Positions 15,764-23,565 of a stretch of 29,333 nucleotides of DNA are shown here, piece by piece. A program made the translations under genes and the position numbers. The notes under the pieces were generated by a model. The model did not search any database and was not told the origin of the DNA. It saw nothing but the letters and a program-made list of their open reading frames with translations. How positions within the stretch are numbered: the first letter of the stretch is position 1; every line of letters begins with the position of its first letter. The stretch is from an uncultured Clostridium sp. (GTDB lineage: Bacteria > Bacillota > Clostridia > Peptostreptococcales > Peptostreptococcaceae), in contig USRS01000020.1 in the NCBI GenBank assembly GCA_900557165.1, positions 1 to 29,333 on the forward strand, in the 5' to 3' direction.

Positions 15764-16921
15764 ATGAATATTAGGTTTGCAAAAGAAAGTGATAAAAATA
15801 ATATTATAGATATTTGGAACTATTGTTTTGATGATGGACCTAAGTTTACTGATTATTATTTTAATGATAAATATAAACATGAAAATACTATTGTAGTTGA
15901 AGATGATGAAGAAATAGTATCTTCTTTGCAATTAAGTCAATATAATTTAAAACTAAATGACAAAATATATGATACATCTTATGTTGTTGGTGTATCTACT
16001 TTTCCTCAAGCTAGAGGAAAAGGCTATATGAAACATATAATGGATTTTACTTTAAATGAGCTATATAGAAAAAATCAACTAGTATCAATTTTAATGCCTA
16101 TAGATTATAGATTATATCGAAAATATGGATATGAACATTGTTATGATCAAATAGAATATGAAATTGATATTGAAGATTTAAGTGGATTTAAATCTAAAGG
16201 ATGTTTAAAAAAAGCTAAATTAGATAATATTAATGATTTGATAAATATAGAAAATAATTTCTTAAAAGATCTAAATGGAACGATAATTAGAGATGAAAAT
16301 TATTATGAAAATTTATTTAAAGAAGTAGAAAGTGAAGATGGTCATATTTATATTCATGAGGATGAACTTAAGGATGGTTATATAATTTACTTTATAAATA
16401 ATGAAAATATTTTTGTGAGAGAGTTATATTATAACAACTTAAACGCATTGAAGGGAATATTAAGATTTTTATATAATCACAATACCCAATGCAAAAAAGT
16501 CACAATATCATCTCCTATAGATGACAAAATAAGATTTATATTATCTAATCCTAAAACAGCTAATATTAAATTAAAGCCGTTTATGATGGGAAGAGTAATA
16601 AACTTTAAAAAATATTTAGAAAGCTTAAATATAAAAAGTAATGAAAATTTAAGTATAAATATTTCTGTAAAGGATGATTTTATAAAAGAAAATAATAAAA
16701 TATTTAAGATACACCTTAACAACAATAAATTAAATGTTGAAAGTGGTGATTATATACCGGATGTGGAATTTAATATAAATACCATAACTCAACTAGCCTT
16801 TTCTTATATAAATGGAAAAGAAGCATATTTATTAAATGATTTAAAAGAAAATAAAAAAGTTATAGAATTTTTAGATTTAATTTTTGTTAAAAAAGAAAAT
16901 TATGTAAATGAGTATATATAA
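15764..16921 (+). CDS. Eis-like GNAT N-acetyltransferase with SCP2-type C-terminal domain
   Basis: The 385-residue protein starts with a GNAT domain whose acetyl-CoA loop is clear: VVGVSTFPQARGKGYMKHIM (74-93, R/QxxGxG at 82-87). It is followed by MPIDYRLYRKYGYEHCYDQIEYEI, the segment seen in Eis-family enzymes, a second GNAT-like repeat in the middle, and a C-terminal sterol-carrier-like domain (about 290-385). Eis proteins acetylate amines such as aminoglycosides or protein lysines; the natural substrate here is not known and resistance should not be assumed. It sits five bases after the DUF2156 gene and ends in a strong terminator. Confidence 0.85.
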   Translation: MNIRFAKESDKNNIIDIWNYCFDDGPKFTDYYFNDKYKHENTIVVEDDEEIVSSLQLSQYNLKLNDKIYDTSYVVGVSTFPQARGKGYMKHIMDFTLNELYRKNQLVSILMPIDYRLYRKYGYEHCYDQIEYEIDIEDLSGFKSKGCLKKAKLDNINDLINIENNFLKDLNGTIIRDENYYENLFKEVESEDGHIYIHEDELKDGYIIYFINNENIFVRELYYNNLNALKGILRFLYNHNTQCKKVTISSPIDDKIRFILSNPKTANIKLKPFMMGRVINFKKYLESLNIKSNENLSINISVKDDFIKENNKIFKIHLNNNKLNVESGDYIPDVEFNINTITQLAFSYINGKEAYLLNDLKENKKVIEFLDLIFVKKENYVNEYI

Positions 16922-16947
16922 AAGACAACTATAGAGTTGTCTTTTTT
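16922..16947 (+). terminator. Terminator after the Eis-like gene
   Basis: AAGACAACT (16922-16930) pairs with AGTTGTCTT (16935-16943) across a four-base loop, then a T run. Confidence 0.88.
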
Positions 16948-16969
16948 GCATACAAAATATAAAAAGTAG

Positions 16970-16998
16970 TTGAAAAAGCTAACTAAAAGAACTACGAT
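16970..16998 (+). promoter_or_regulatory. Sigma-A type promoter for the aminotransferase gene
   Basis: TTGAAA (16970-16975) and TACGAT (16993-16998) are exactly 17 bases apart. Transcription would start about 43 bases before the ATG at 17048. Confidence 0.6.
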
Positions 16999-17047
16999 TA
17001 TAAATATTTAGAAATTTAAGAAAATTGTCAAAGAGGGGTGAAAGTAA

Positions 17048-18250
17048 ATGGCAGTTAAATATGCTAAAAGAATGGATTTATTTAAAAAATCAGAATTAGG
17101 GGAAATATTAAAACTTATAGAAGAACCAGACATAATATCTTTTGCAGGTGGTTTACCAGCGTCTGAATTATTTCCGGTAGAAGAAATGAAAAAAGTATCA
17201 GTTAAGGTATTAGATGAAAATGGAGAAGAGGCATTACAATATTCAGGCTCTCAAGGGTACTTGCCTCTAAGAAATCATATAGCAAAAAGAATGAATGAAA
17301 AAGGTAAAACTAATGTAAAAGCAGAGGATATATTAGTTACAAGTGGGTCACAACAAGCTTTAGATTTTGCAGGAAATGTATTTTTAGATGAAGGTGATAT
17401 AGTTTTATGTGAAAGTCCATCTTATCTAGGAGCATTAAATGCATTCAAAGGATATAAACCAAGAATAATGGAAGTTCCTACAGATAAAGAAGGAATGATA
17501 ACAGAAGGATTAGAAAAAATATTAAAAGAAAATGATAGAGTAAAATTTATATATGTAATACCAGATTTTCAAAATCCGACAGGAGTAACTTGGTCACTTG
17601 ATAGACGTAAAAAATTTATGGAAGTGGTAAATAAATATGAAATACCTGTAATAGAAGATAATCCTTATGGAGAATTAAGATATGAGGGAGAATTTTTACC
17701 AGCATTAAAGTCTTTTGATACAAAAGGTCTTGTAATTTATTTAGGAACTTTTTCAAAGATATTTTGTCCAGGATATAGATTAGGATGGACTTGTGCATCT
17801 AAAGATATACTTCAAAAATTTATAACATGTAAAGAAAATTCTGATTTACAAACATCTACAATAGGTCAAAGAGAACTTAGTAAATATATAGATGATTATG
17901 ATTTGGATGAACATGTGGAAAAAATAAAATCTACATACAAAAAACGTAGAGATTTAATGTTAGATTGTATGGAAAAAGAATTTCCTGAAGGTGTTAGTTT
18001 TACTCATCCTCATGGTGGATTATTTACTTGGGTTAAGTTACCTGAAAAATTAAATGCACAAGACCTTATGAAAAAATGTGTGGAAAATAAGGTAGCTTAT
18101 GTGCCAGGAGGATTTTTCTTCCCGGAGGGAAATAAAGAAAATTACTTTAGATTAAATTATTCTAGCTCTAAAGAAGAAAAAATAGTAGAAGGTATAAAAA
18201 GATTAGGTGATGTTTTAAAAGAAGCATTGAATGAAACTGCAGAAGTTTAA
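17048..18250 (+). CDS. PLP-dependent aminotransferase, class I/II (MocR/LysN-like fold type I)
   Basis: The 400-residue enzyme is a fold-type-I aminotransferase of the group that includes 2-aminoadipate and aromatic/branched-chain aminotransferases. Seen in order: FAGGLPASELFP (32-43), QYSGSQGYLPLRNHIA (64-79), VTSGSQQALDF (97-107), PDFQNPTGVTWS (172-183, Asn176), EDNPYGELRY (203-212, Asp204), the PLP lysine in GTFSKIFCPGYRLGW (233-247, Lys237), and the C-terminal arginine in FRLNYSS, which binds the substrate carboxylate. There is no helix-turn-helix domain, so it is an enzyme and not a MocR regulator. It is monocistronic with its own promoter and terminator. The amino-acid preference cannot be read from sequence alone. 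Confidence 0.9.
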   Translation: MAVKYAKRMDLFKKSELGEILKLIEEPDIISFAGGLPASELFPVEEMKKVSVKVLDENGEEALQYSGSQGYLPLRNHIAKRMNEKGKTNVKAEDILVTSGSQQALDFAGNVFLDEGDIVLCESPSYLGALNAFKGYKPRIMEVPTDKEGMITEGLEKILKENDRVKFIYVIPDFQNPTGVTWSLDRRKKFMEVVNKYEIPVIEDNPYGELRYEGEFLPALKSFDTKGLVIYLGTFSKIFCPGYRLGWTCASKDILQKFITCKENSDLQTSTIGQRELSKYIDDYDLDEHVEKIKSTYKKRRDLMLDCMEKEFPEGVSFTHPHGGLFTWVKLPEKLNAQDLMKKCVENKVAYVPGGFFFPEGNKENYFRLNYSSSKEEKIVEGIKRLGDVLKEALNETAEV

Positions 18251-18260
18251 TATATTATAA

Positions 18261-18294
18261 AAAACATATTTTCTTATTGAGAATATGTTTTTTT
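18261..18294 (+). terminator. Terminator after the aminotransferase gene
   Basis: AAAACATATT (18261-18270) pairs with AATATGTTTT (18282-18291), extended by TC/GA near the loop and followed by T residues. Confidence 0.78.
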
Positions 18295-18370
18295 ATTGTA
18301 AGTAAATTATATATGTTTGAAATTTATACAGATGATGATAATAAAAATAAAAAATAAAGTAGGAGGGAAT

Positions 18371-19636
18371 ATGAGAAGGCCTCTATTATTAGTATTTATA
18401 TTTTTATTATTTTTATCGTTTGTTTATACGAAAGATAAATCTTTGGATAATATTAAAGATAAAGAAAATATAACTATTGAAGGTATTGTAAAAGACAAGA
18501 TAGAAAAAAATAAATACGACCAATACAAAATTGATAAATACTTAGTAAATGATTATAGTAGAAAATTAAACATAAAAATAGGCAAAATAGTTAAAATAAA
18601 TGGAAATATAAAAACTTTAGATAAAATAAATTTTGATGATTTTAACTATGGTAGATATGTGAGAAGTATGGGATATAAGGGAATAATAAATGCAAAAGGT
18701 TATACAGTAGTAGGAGTAAATAGGTTTTATATATTTTTAGGAAATATAAAAATGAATATTAGGAATAATTTTAGATATTTATACAAAGATAAATCTGATT
18801 TTATTAACTCTTTATTATTAGGTCAAAAAGAAAATTTAAGTGAAGAAGAAAAAGAAATGTTCTCGAAAACAGGAACAAGTCATGTAATAGCAATTTCTGG
18901 CCTTCATACAGGAGTTTTATGCACTATAATTGCTATAATAATAAAAGGTATTAACAAATTTTATAAACTTGTGATTTTAACTATAATCATGGGTGTATAT
19001 AGTATTATAGTTGGATTTTCACCTTCTATAAGCAGGTCTATAGTATTTGTTTTTATTATGTATATGGCTGTGTTTTTAGAAGAAAAAAGAGATGGGATAT
19101 GTAGTTTATCTTTGATAGGAATATTTTTAGTTATAAATAATCCTTATGTTATTTATAATATATCTTTTCAATTATCTTTTTTAGCTACTTTATCCATAAT
19201 ATATTTTTATAAAATTATAATTAAGAAATTGAAAATAAGTATAGTATCTATAAGTGTAAGTGCAAATATATTGACTTTACCAATTATATATTATACATTT
19301 CAGGGAATTCCTTTATTGTTTATCATTGGAAATATAATTATCGTACCAGTAATTGGAATTATTATGAACTTAAGTATTATTAGTGTAATTTTATTTAGAT
19401 TTAATATTTTCTTAGCAAAAATTTTAGCATATTTGAACAAAAGCATTATTATTATGGTATATTATTTATTAGACAAACTCGCAATGACGAAATTAGCATA
19501 TATTGAAATAGACAATCCTAAATTATTTTATGTAACTTTTTATTACATTTTAATTTTTTCGTATATGATATATAGAGAGTTAAAAATTATGAAGGAGCAA
19601 GAAAATGGATTACAAGGATATTATAAGGAATATTAA
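18371..19636 (+). CDS. comEC: ComEC/Rec2-family DNA uptake channel, short form without the hydrolase domain
   Basis: The 421-residue protein has an N-terminal helix (about 4-20), the OB-like DUF4131 region (about 25-105, including FDDFNYGRYVRSMGYKG), then the Competence membrane domain with its signatures TGTSHVIAISGLHTGVL and NPYVIYNISFQLSFLATLSI, and several further helices. It forms the inner-membrane pore for incoming single-stranded DNA. Usual ComEC proteins are about 700-800 residues with a C-terminal metallo-beta-lactamase domain; this one stops after the membrane core with no sign of a broken frame. I chose ATG 18371, preceded by AGGAGG (18361-18366); an upstream TTG at 18317 is in frame but lacks a ribosome site. 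Its 3' end overlaps holA by 32 bases. Confidence 0.88.
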   Translation: MRRPLLLVFIFLLFLSFVYTKDKSLDNIKDKENITIEGIVKDKIEKNKYDQYKIDKYLVNDYSRKLNIKIGKIVKINGNIKTLDKINFDDFNYGRYVRSMGYKGIINAKGYTVVGVNRFYIFLGNIKMNIRNNFRYLYKDKSDFINSLLLGQKENLSEEEKEMFSKTGTSHVIAISGLHTGVLCTIIAIIIKGINKFYKLVILTIIMGVYSIIVGFSPSISRSIVFVFIMYMAVFLEEKRDGICSLSLIGIFLVINNPYVIYNISFQLSFLATLSIIYFYKIIIKKLKISIVSISVSANILTLPIIYYTFQGIPLLFIIGNIIIVPVIGIIMNLSIISVILFRFNIFLAKILAYLNKSIIIMVYYLLDKLAMTKLAYIEIDNPKLFYVTFYYILIFSYMIYRELKIMKEQENGLQGYYKEY

Positions 19637-20648
19637 AAGTAAAAACTTTGAAAATATATATCTTTTATATGGTAGAGAATATTATTTAATTGATAATGCT
19701 ATTAAAAATTTAAAAGAAAGTCTAAATGAGTCTATGCTAGACTTCAACTTAGATGTTATAGATGGTAAGGAAGTATTTTTAGATCAATTATTAAGTTCGG
19801 TGGAAACATTACCTTTTATGGATGATAATAAAATTACTATAGTTAAAGATTTTGAATTGTTAAAAGGAAAAAGAAAAAATTTCTCTGAAGGTGATGAAAA
19901 ATATTTTATTGATTACTTAGATAATATATCTGAAAGTACGGTATTAGTATTTGTTGTATATGGAGAAGTTGATAAAAGGAAGAAAATAGTTAAAAAAATT
20001 CAAGAAAAGGGAATTGTATATAATTGTGATAAAATTTCTGATATGGATTTGTTCAAATGGACAAAGAGAAAATTTGAAAGCTTTGAAACAATAATAGAAA
20101 ATTCTCAAGTTATGTATTTTATAGAATCTCAAGGATATAGAGAAAAAAATAGTGAAAAAACTCTTTCTGATTTAGAAAATGAAATTATAAAAATAAGCTC
20201 CTTTGTAGGCAAAGAAAATAAAGTAACTAATGAAATTATAGATAGATTATCTCAAAAGAAAATAGAAAATGATATTTTTAAACTTATAGATTATATAGGA
20301 GAGAAAAATTCTTCTTCTGCTGTAAAAATACTAAATGATATGATTCAAGAAGGAGAATCAGTCCTTGGTATATTTGCTATGATAAGTAGGCAATTTAAAA
20401 CTGTTTTACAAGTAAAGCAATTACAAATTGAAGGGGTACCTATAAATGATATATGTAAAAGATTGAATATTAGACAGTTTGTAGTAAATAAAGCATTAAA
20501 ACAGAGTCGTAACTTTTCTGATGATACAATTATAGATATGTTGAATTTTATATTAGAAAATGATTTTAAAATAAAAAATGGATTAATAAAAGATACTTTG
20601 GCGGTAGAGATTTTAGTAAGTAAGTATTGCCAGAGAAATATTAGTTAA
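19605..20648 (+). CDS. holA: DNA polymerase III delta subunit
   Basis: HolA is the delta arm of the clamp loader that opens the sliding clamp. The 347-residue protein begins with the degenerate, non-ATPase AAA+ domain (IYLLYGREYYLIDNAI, about 18-33), has the DVIDGKEVFLDQLLSSVETLPF region (49-70), a lid domain with DLENEIIKISSFVG, and the C-terminal collar domain (VLGIFAMISRQFKTVLQVKQL, about 247-267, and KDTLAVEILVSKYC at the end). This is the usual YqeN/HolA architecture of Firmicutes. The start ATG 19605 follows GAAGGAGCAAGAAA and lies inside the end of comEC (32-base overlap), so translation is probably coupled. comEC-holA-rpsT is a common order in Firmicutes. Confidence 0.92.
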   Translation: MDYKDIIRNIKSKNFENIYLLYGREYYLIDNAIKNLKESLNESMLDFNLDVIDGKEVFLDQLLSSVETLPFMDDNKITIVKDFELLKGKRKNFSEGDEKYFIDYLDNISESTVLVFVVYGEVDKRKKIVKKIQEKGIVYNCDKISDMDLFKWTKRKFESFETIIENSQVMYFIESQGYREKNSEKTLSDLENEIIKISSFVGKENKVTNEIIDRLSQKKIENDIFKLIDYIGEKNSSSAVKILNDMIQEGESVLGIFAMISRQFKTVLQVKQLQIEGVPINDICKRLNIRQFVVNKALKQSRNFSDDTIIDMLNFILENDFKIKNGLIKDTLAVEILVSKYCQRNIS

Positions 20649-20677
20649 AGTCTTAGTTAAAAAACTAAGACTTTTTT
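20648..20677 (+). terminator. Terminator after holA
   Basis: AGTCTTAGTT (20649-20658) pairs with AACTAAGACT (20663-20672) across AAAA, followed by T residues. Confidence 0.9.
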
Positions 20678-20684
20678 GTACGAT

Positions 20685-20711
20685 AAAAAACCCTTGATAA
20701 AATCAAGGGTT
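20685..20711 (-). terminator. Terminator after rpsT
   Basis: Read on the minus strand, AACCCTTGAT (complement of 20702-20711) pairs with ATCAAGGGTT (complement of 20689-20698), followed by a T run. It is separate from the holA hairpin, so each convergent gene has its own terminator. Confidence 0.88.
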
Positions 20712-20735
20712 AAATTTATAAAAATTAAACTGTTA

Positions 20736-21002
20736 TTATGCGTTCATTGCGTTTAATTTTTGAGCTAATTTAGCAACTTTTCTAGCTGCAGCGTTTTTGT
20801 GTATAGTTCCTTTAGATGCTACTTGGTATATTCTTTTTTGAGCATATTGGAATCTAGCTGTAGCTTCTTCAACGTTACCTGCAGTAACAGCTTCATCGAA
20901 TCTTCTTATAGCAGTTTTTAATTGAGATTTTCTAGCTTTGTTTAAAGCAGTTTTCTTATCGATAACTTTTATTCTCTTTTTAGCTGATTTTATGTTTGCC
21001 AC
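20736..21002 (-). CDS. rpsT: 30S ribosomal protein S20
   Basis: The 88-residue product starts MANIKSAKKRIKVIDKKTAL, the normal S20 start, and is very basic and helical, with KAARKVAKLAQKLN-like sequence at the end. S20 binds 16S rRNA early in 30S assembly. The frame can be read three codons further back, to a GTG that overlaps the Shine-Dalgarno sequence; I chose the GTG at 21000-21002, which gives the conserved MANIKSA start and leaves AAGGAGGTG in front at proper spacing. The gene is opposite in direction to its neighbours and has its own promoter and terminator. Confidence 0.96.
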   Translation of the reverse strand: MANIKSAKKRIKVIDKKTALNKARKSQLKTAIRRFDEAVTAGNVEEATARFQYAQKRIYQVASKGTIHKNAAARKVAKLAQKLNAMNA

Positions 21003-21051
21003 GAAAAACACCTCCTTGTAAATATAATTATTCTCATCGTCAACATATTAG

Positions 21052-21080
21052 ATTTTAACAGAAATAAATATAAAAATCAA
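21052..21080 (-). promoter_or_regulatory. Sigma-A promoter for rpsT
   Basis: On the minus strand TTGATT (complement of 21075-21080) and TAAAAT (complement of 21052-21057) are 17 bases apart. Transcription would begin about 45 bases before the start codon. Confidence 0.65.
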
Positions 21081-21272
21081 GAGTTAATATTTATTAGTTA
21101 AATATAATTTGATGATTGTGTTTTGTGTAAAACATACTTTATCACAGATGGCAATATTTCACAATGACTTATTTGATTATTCATAAAATTAATAAAAATG
21201 ATAAATAATGTTTAAAATGCAATTACATGTCAATAATCAATAATATCATTTAATTATATACTGGAGGAAACT

Positions 21273-22226
21273 ATGATAAAAATTAGAACAGATTTAGCTT
21301 TAGAAGCTAGAGAGATAATTGAAGAAAGTAATGATAGCAGTGAAATACCTGGTGTTAAAACCGTAAATAAACAACTTAATGATTGCATAGTAACTATAGT
21401 TGATGTATTAGATGAACAAGGTTCTCAAATAATGAATAAAGGAATTGGTAGATATGTAACATTGGAAAGTAAATTAATGAAATATGATGACGATGAATCT
21501 AGAAATCAAATAATAAATTATTTAGCTGATGAACTTAAAGATATTTTTGGTAAGGAAGAACATAAAAAAACATTAGTAATTGGACTTGGAAATTGGAATA
21601 TAACATCAGATGCCCTAGGCCCAAGAGCAGTATCAAAAACTCTTGTGACACGTCATATTTTTAAAAATTATAATAAAGATTATGATGATGATTTTACCGA
21701 AGTATCAGCTTTAAGTCCAGGAGTTATGGGAATTACAGGTCTAGAAACAAGTGAAACTGTAAAAGCTATAGTAGATACTATTAAGCCTGATAGAGTTGTA
21801 GCTATAGATGCATTAGCATCAAGAAAGATGGATAGGGTAAACTCTACCATACAAATATCTACAGCTGGTATTTCACCAGGTGGAGGCGTTGGTAATAAAA
21901 GAAAATCGTTAAATAAGGAATACCTAGGAGTAGATGTTGTAGCAATAGGAGTGCCTACTGTTGTAGACGCAGCTACGCTAACTAGTGATGTTCTAGATTT
22001 AGCTATAAAAAATTTAATGGAACAATCTAATGAAGGTGAAGCTTTTTATAATATGTTACACAAGCTACAAGAGGAAGAAAAATATCAATTAATTAGAGAT
22101 TCCCTAGATCCTTATGATAAAAACTTAATCGTTACTCCTAAGGATATAGATGAAACTATAGAAAATTTAGCCATAATTATTAGTGAAGGATTGAATAAAT
22201 CTCTTCATCCAGGGAGAACTTCGTAA
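21273..22226 (+). CDS. gpr: GPR germination protease
   Basis: GPR is made in the forespore as a zymogen and degrades the small acid-soluble DNA-binding proteins during germination. The 317-residue protein has IRTDLALEAREII (4-16), LVIGLGNWNITSDALGPRAV (100-119), SALSPGVMGITGLETSE (near 150) and IDALASRKMDRVNSTIQIS, all hallmarks of peptidase family A25. The leader before IRTDLA is only three residues, so the autoprocessing propeptide (cleavage expected within or after RTD) is shorter than the ~15 residues of Bacillus. The ribosome site is GGAGG at 21263-21267. spoIIP follows after 15 bases. In Bacillus gpr is sigma-G dependent; I could not identify a convincing sigma-G site in 21081-21260. 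Confidence 0.95.
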   Translation: MIKIRTDLALEAREIIEESNDSSEIPGVKTVNKQLNDCIVTIVDVLDEQGSQIMNKGIGRYVTLESKLMKYDDDESRNQIINYLADELKDIFGKEEHKKTLVIGLGNWNITSDALGPRAVSKTLVTRHIFKNYNKDYDDDFTEVSALSPGVMGITGLETSETVKAIVDTIKPDRVVAIDALASRKMDRVNSTIQISTAGISPGGGVGNKRKSLNKEYLGVDVVAIGVPTVVDAATLTSDVLDLAIKNLMEQSNEGEAFYNMLHKLQEEEKYQLIRDSLDPYDKNLIVTPKDIDETIENLAIIISEGLNKSLHPGRTS

Positions 22227-22241
22227 AGAGGAGGAATTCAA

Positions 22242-23186
22242 ATGATAAAAAATAAAATAAAAACTATAAAACTTGGATTTTTAATAGTTTGTATTTTACC
22301 TACTTTTTCCTATGCTTTAGATAAAGAAGATATATTAGAATATTTAGTTAAATCATCTTATCCAGAAGTTAAAGTAATAGACGATGAAGATAATAATAAA
22401 AATAATAACGATTCAGATAAAAAGTCGGAAAATAATAAGGATGAATTTATAAATGTATATGTTGGAGAGGAAAATGTACCAGAAACAAAAAGTGAAGAAT
22501 CTAAAGAAGCTAGCAATTTAATTGATTCACAATATAAAAATGATATAAGAATAACAAATGATAAACCACAAATGTTGATTTATCATACTCACAGTAGTGA
22601 AACTTACTCTGATTCGTCTAAAAATAACTATCATTCAACAGATATAGAAAACTCTGTTATGTCTGTAGGAAGTGTTTTAACTACAGAGTTGAGTGAAAAA
22701 GGTTGGGGCGTGATTCATAGTACTAAATATAATGATTTAGCATATAATGAAGCTTATGCAACGAGTGGAAAAACAGTACAATCTGTTTTATCAAAATATG
22801 ATTCTGTGAAAATATCAATAGATTTACATAGAGATGGTCAAAGTATAAAAACTACACAAGATAAAAAAGAATTACATGATAAATATACTACTAAAATTAA
22901 TGGCGAAACAGTATCTAAATTTTTCTTAGTAGTAGGTCAAAGAAATAAAAATGTTGGAGAATTAAAGCGACAAGCAGAAGAAATAACTGCATTAGCCCAA
23001 AAGAAATATCCAGGATTGGTTTGTCCTGTAGTAGTTAAACCATATGGTAGATTTAATCAGTATATGGCTGACAATGGCTTACTAATAGAAATAGGTAATA
23101 ATGCTACAAGTACAAAGGAATCTCAAGGAACTTGTAAGTACTTAGCAGAAATTTTAGATGAATATTATTCTGATATTAAAAAATAA
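22242..23186 (+). CDS. spoIIP: Stage II sporulation protein P, peptidoglycan amidase/endopeptidase
   Basis: SpoIIP cleaves septal and lateral peptidoglycan together with SpoIID to drive engulfment of the forespore. The 314-residue protein has a signal peptide or anchor (about 8-25, ending FSYALDK), an acidic Asn/Asp/Lys-rich linker (about 45-105) and the catalytic domain (110-314). The zinc-site residues are visible in LIYHTHSSETY (112-122, His117), ISIDLHRDG (191-199, His196) and LLIEIGNN (280-287, Glu283). It is shorter than B. subtilis SpoIIP (401), mainly before the catalytic domain. The ribosome site is AGAGGAGG, and the gene is 15 bases from gpr, so the spore genes are co-transcribed. 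Confidence 0.94.
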   Translation: MIKNKIKTIKLGFLIVCILPTFSYALDKEDILEYLVKSSYPEVKVIDDEDNNKNNNDSDKKSENNKDEFINVYVGEENVPETKSEESKEASNLIDSQYKNDIRITNDKPQMLIYHTHSSETYSDSSKNNYHSTDIENSVMSVGSVLTTELSEKGWGVIHSTKYNDLAYNEAYATSGKTVQSVLSKYDSVKISIDLHRDGQSIKTTQDKKELHDKYTTKINGETVSKFFLVVGQRNKNVGELKRQAEEITALAQKKYPGLVCPVVVKPYGRFNQYMADNGLLIEIGNNATSTKESQGTCKYLAEILDEYYSDIKK

Positions 23187-23203
23187 AGATGGTATGTATA
23201 TAA

Positions 23204-23431
23204 ATGAGTCGATTAGAAAAAATAAAAAATGAAAAAATTTTAAAAAAAAAATATAAATCAGTATGTAGAAAAATATTTATGTTAACAATGATACTTCTTA
23301 CTGTTAGTAGTATATTTTTGATTGATTATAGAATTAATAAAATCTTAGATAATGATAGTAAAAATAATCTTATGAAGTATTTAAAAATCTATTTTATGTT
23401 TATTAATAACATAAGAGTATACAAATTATAA
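23204..23431 (+). CDS. Small hypothetical membrane protein after spoIIP
   Basis: This 75-residue product is very basic at its N-terminus (KIKNEKILKKKYKSVCRK) and has one transmembrane helix (about 24-41, IFMLTMILLTVSSIFLI), then a short Asn/Lys-rich tail and a second weakly hydrophobic stretch. I do not recognise the family. It begins 17 bases after spoIIP in the same direction and is followed by a terminator, so it would be the last gene of the gpr-spoIIP unit. The ribosome site is weak (AAAGATGG at most), and the codon pattern is ordinary for the region. It may be a real spore-associated small protein or a chance frame; the terminator placement favours the former. Confidence 0.5.
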   Translation: MSRLEKIKNEKILKKKYKSVCRKIFMLTMILLTVSSIFLIDYRINKILDNDSKNNLMKYLKIYFMFINNIRVYKL

Positions 23432-23449
23432 AAATAAATCAAAATAATA

Positions 23450-23485
23450 AAAATAAGGCTTAAAAAATAAGTCTTATTTTTTTGT
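23450..23485 (+). terminator. Terminator after the gpr-spoIIP unit
   Basis: AAAATAAGGCTTA (23450-23462) pairs with TAAGTCTTATTTT (23468-23480), with one G-U pair, followed by TTT. Confidence 0.82.
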
Positions 23486-23498
23486 CATACAGTATTTA

Positions 23499-23527
23499 TT
23501 TACAGAAATGCATATATATTATAAAAT
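23499..23527 (+). promoter_or_regulatory. Sigma-A promoter for lepA
   Basis: TTTACA (23499-23504) and TAAAAT (23522-23527) are exactly 17 bases apart, giving a start near 23534. The AAGGAGG ribosome site at 23552-23558 and GTG at 23566 follow. Confidence 0.6.
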
Positions 23528-23565
23528 AAAGTTTATGATAAAAACTTATTTAAGGAGGAATAAAG

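Noticed and set aside
15764..16921. Aminoglycoside resistance gene
   Set aside because: Only the Eis-like fold is visible. Such enzymes are widespread housekeeping-type proteins and the substrate cannot be read from the sequence.
18317..18370. TTG at 18317 as the comEC start
   Set aside because: There is no ribosome site, whereas ATG 18371 is preceded by AGGAGG.
21081..21260. Sigma-F or sigma-G promoter for gpr
   Set aside because: Some CATnnTA-like strings occur, but none has a matching -35 element at the right distance.
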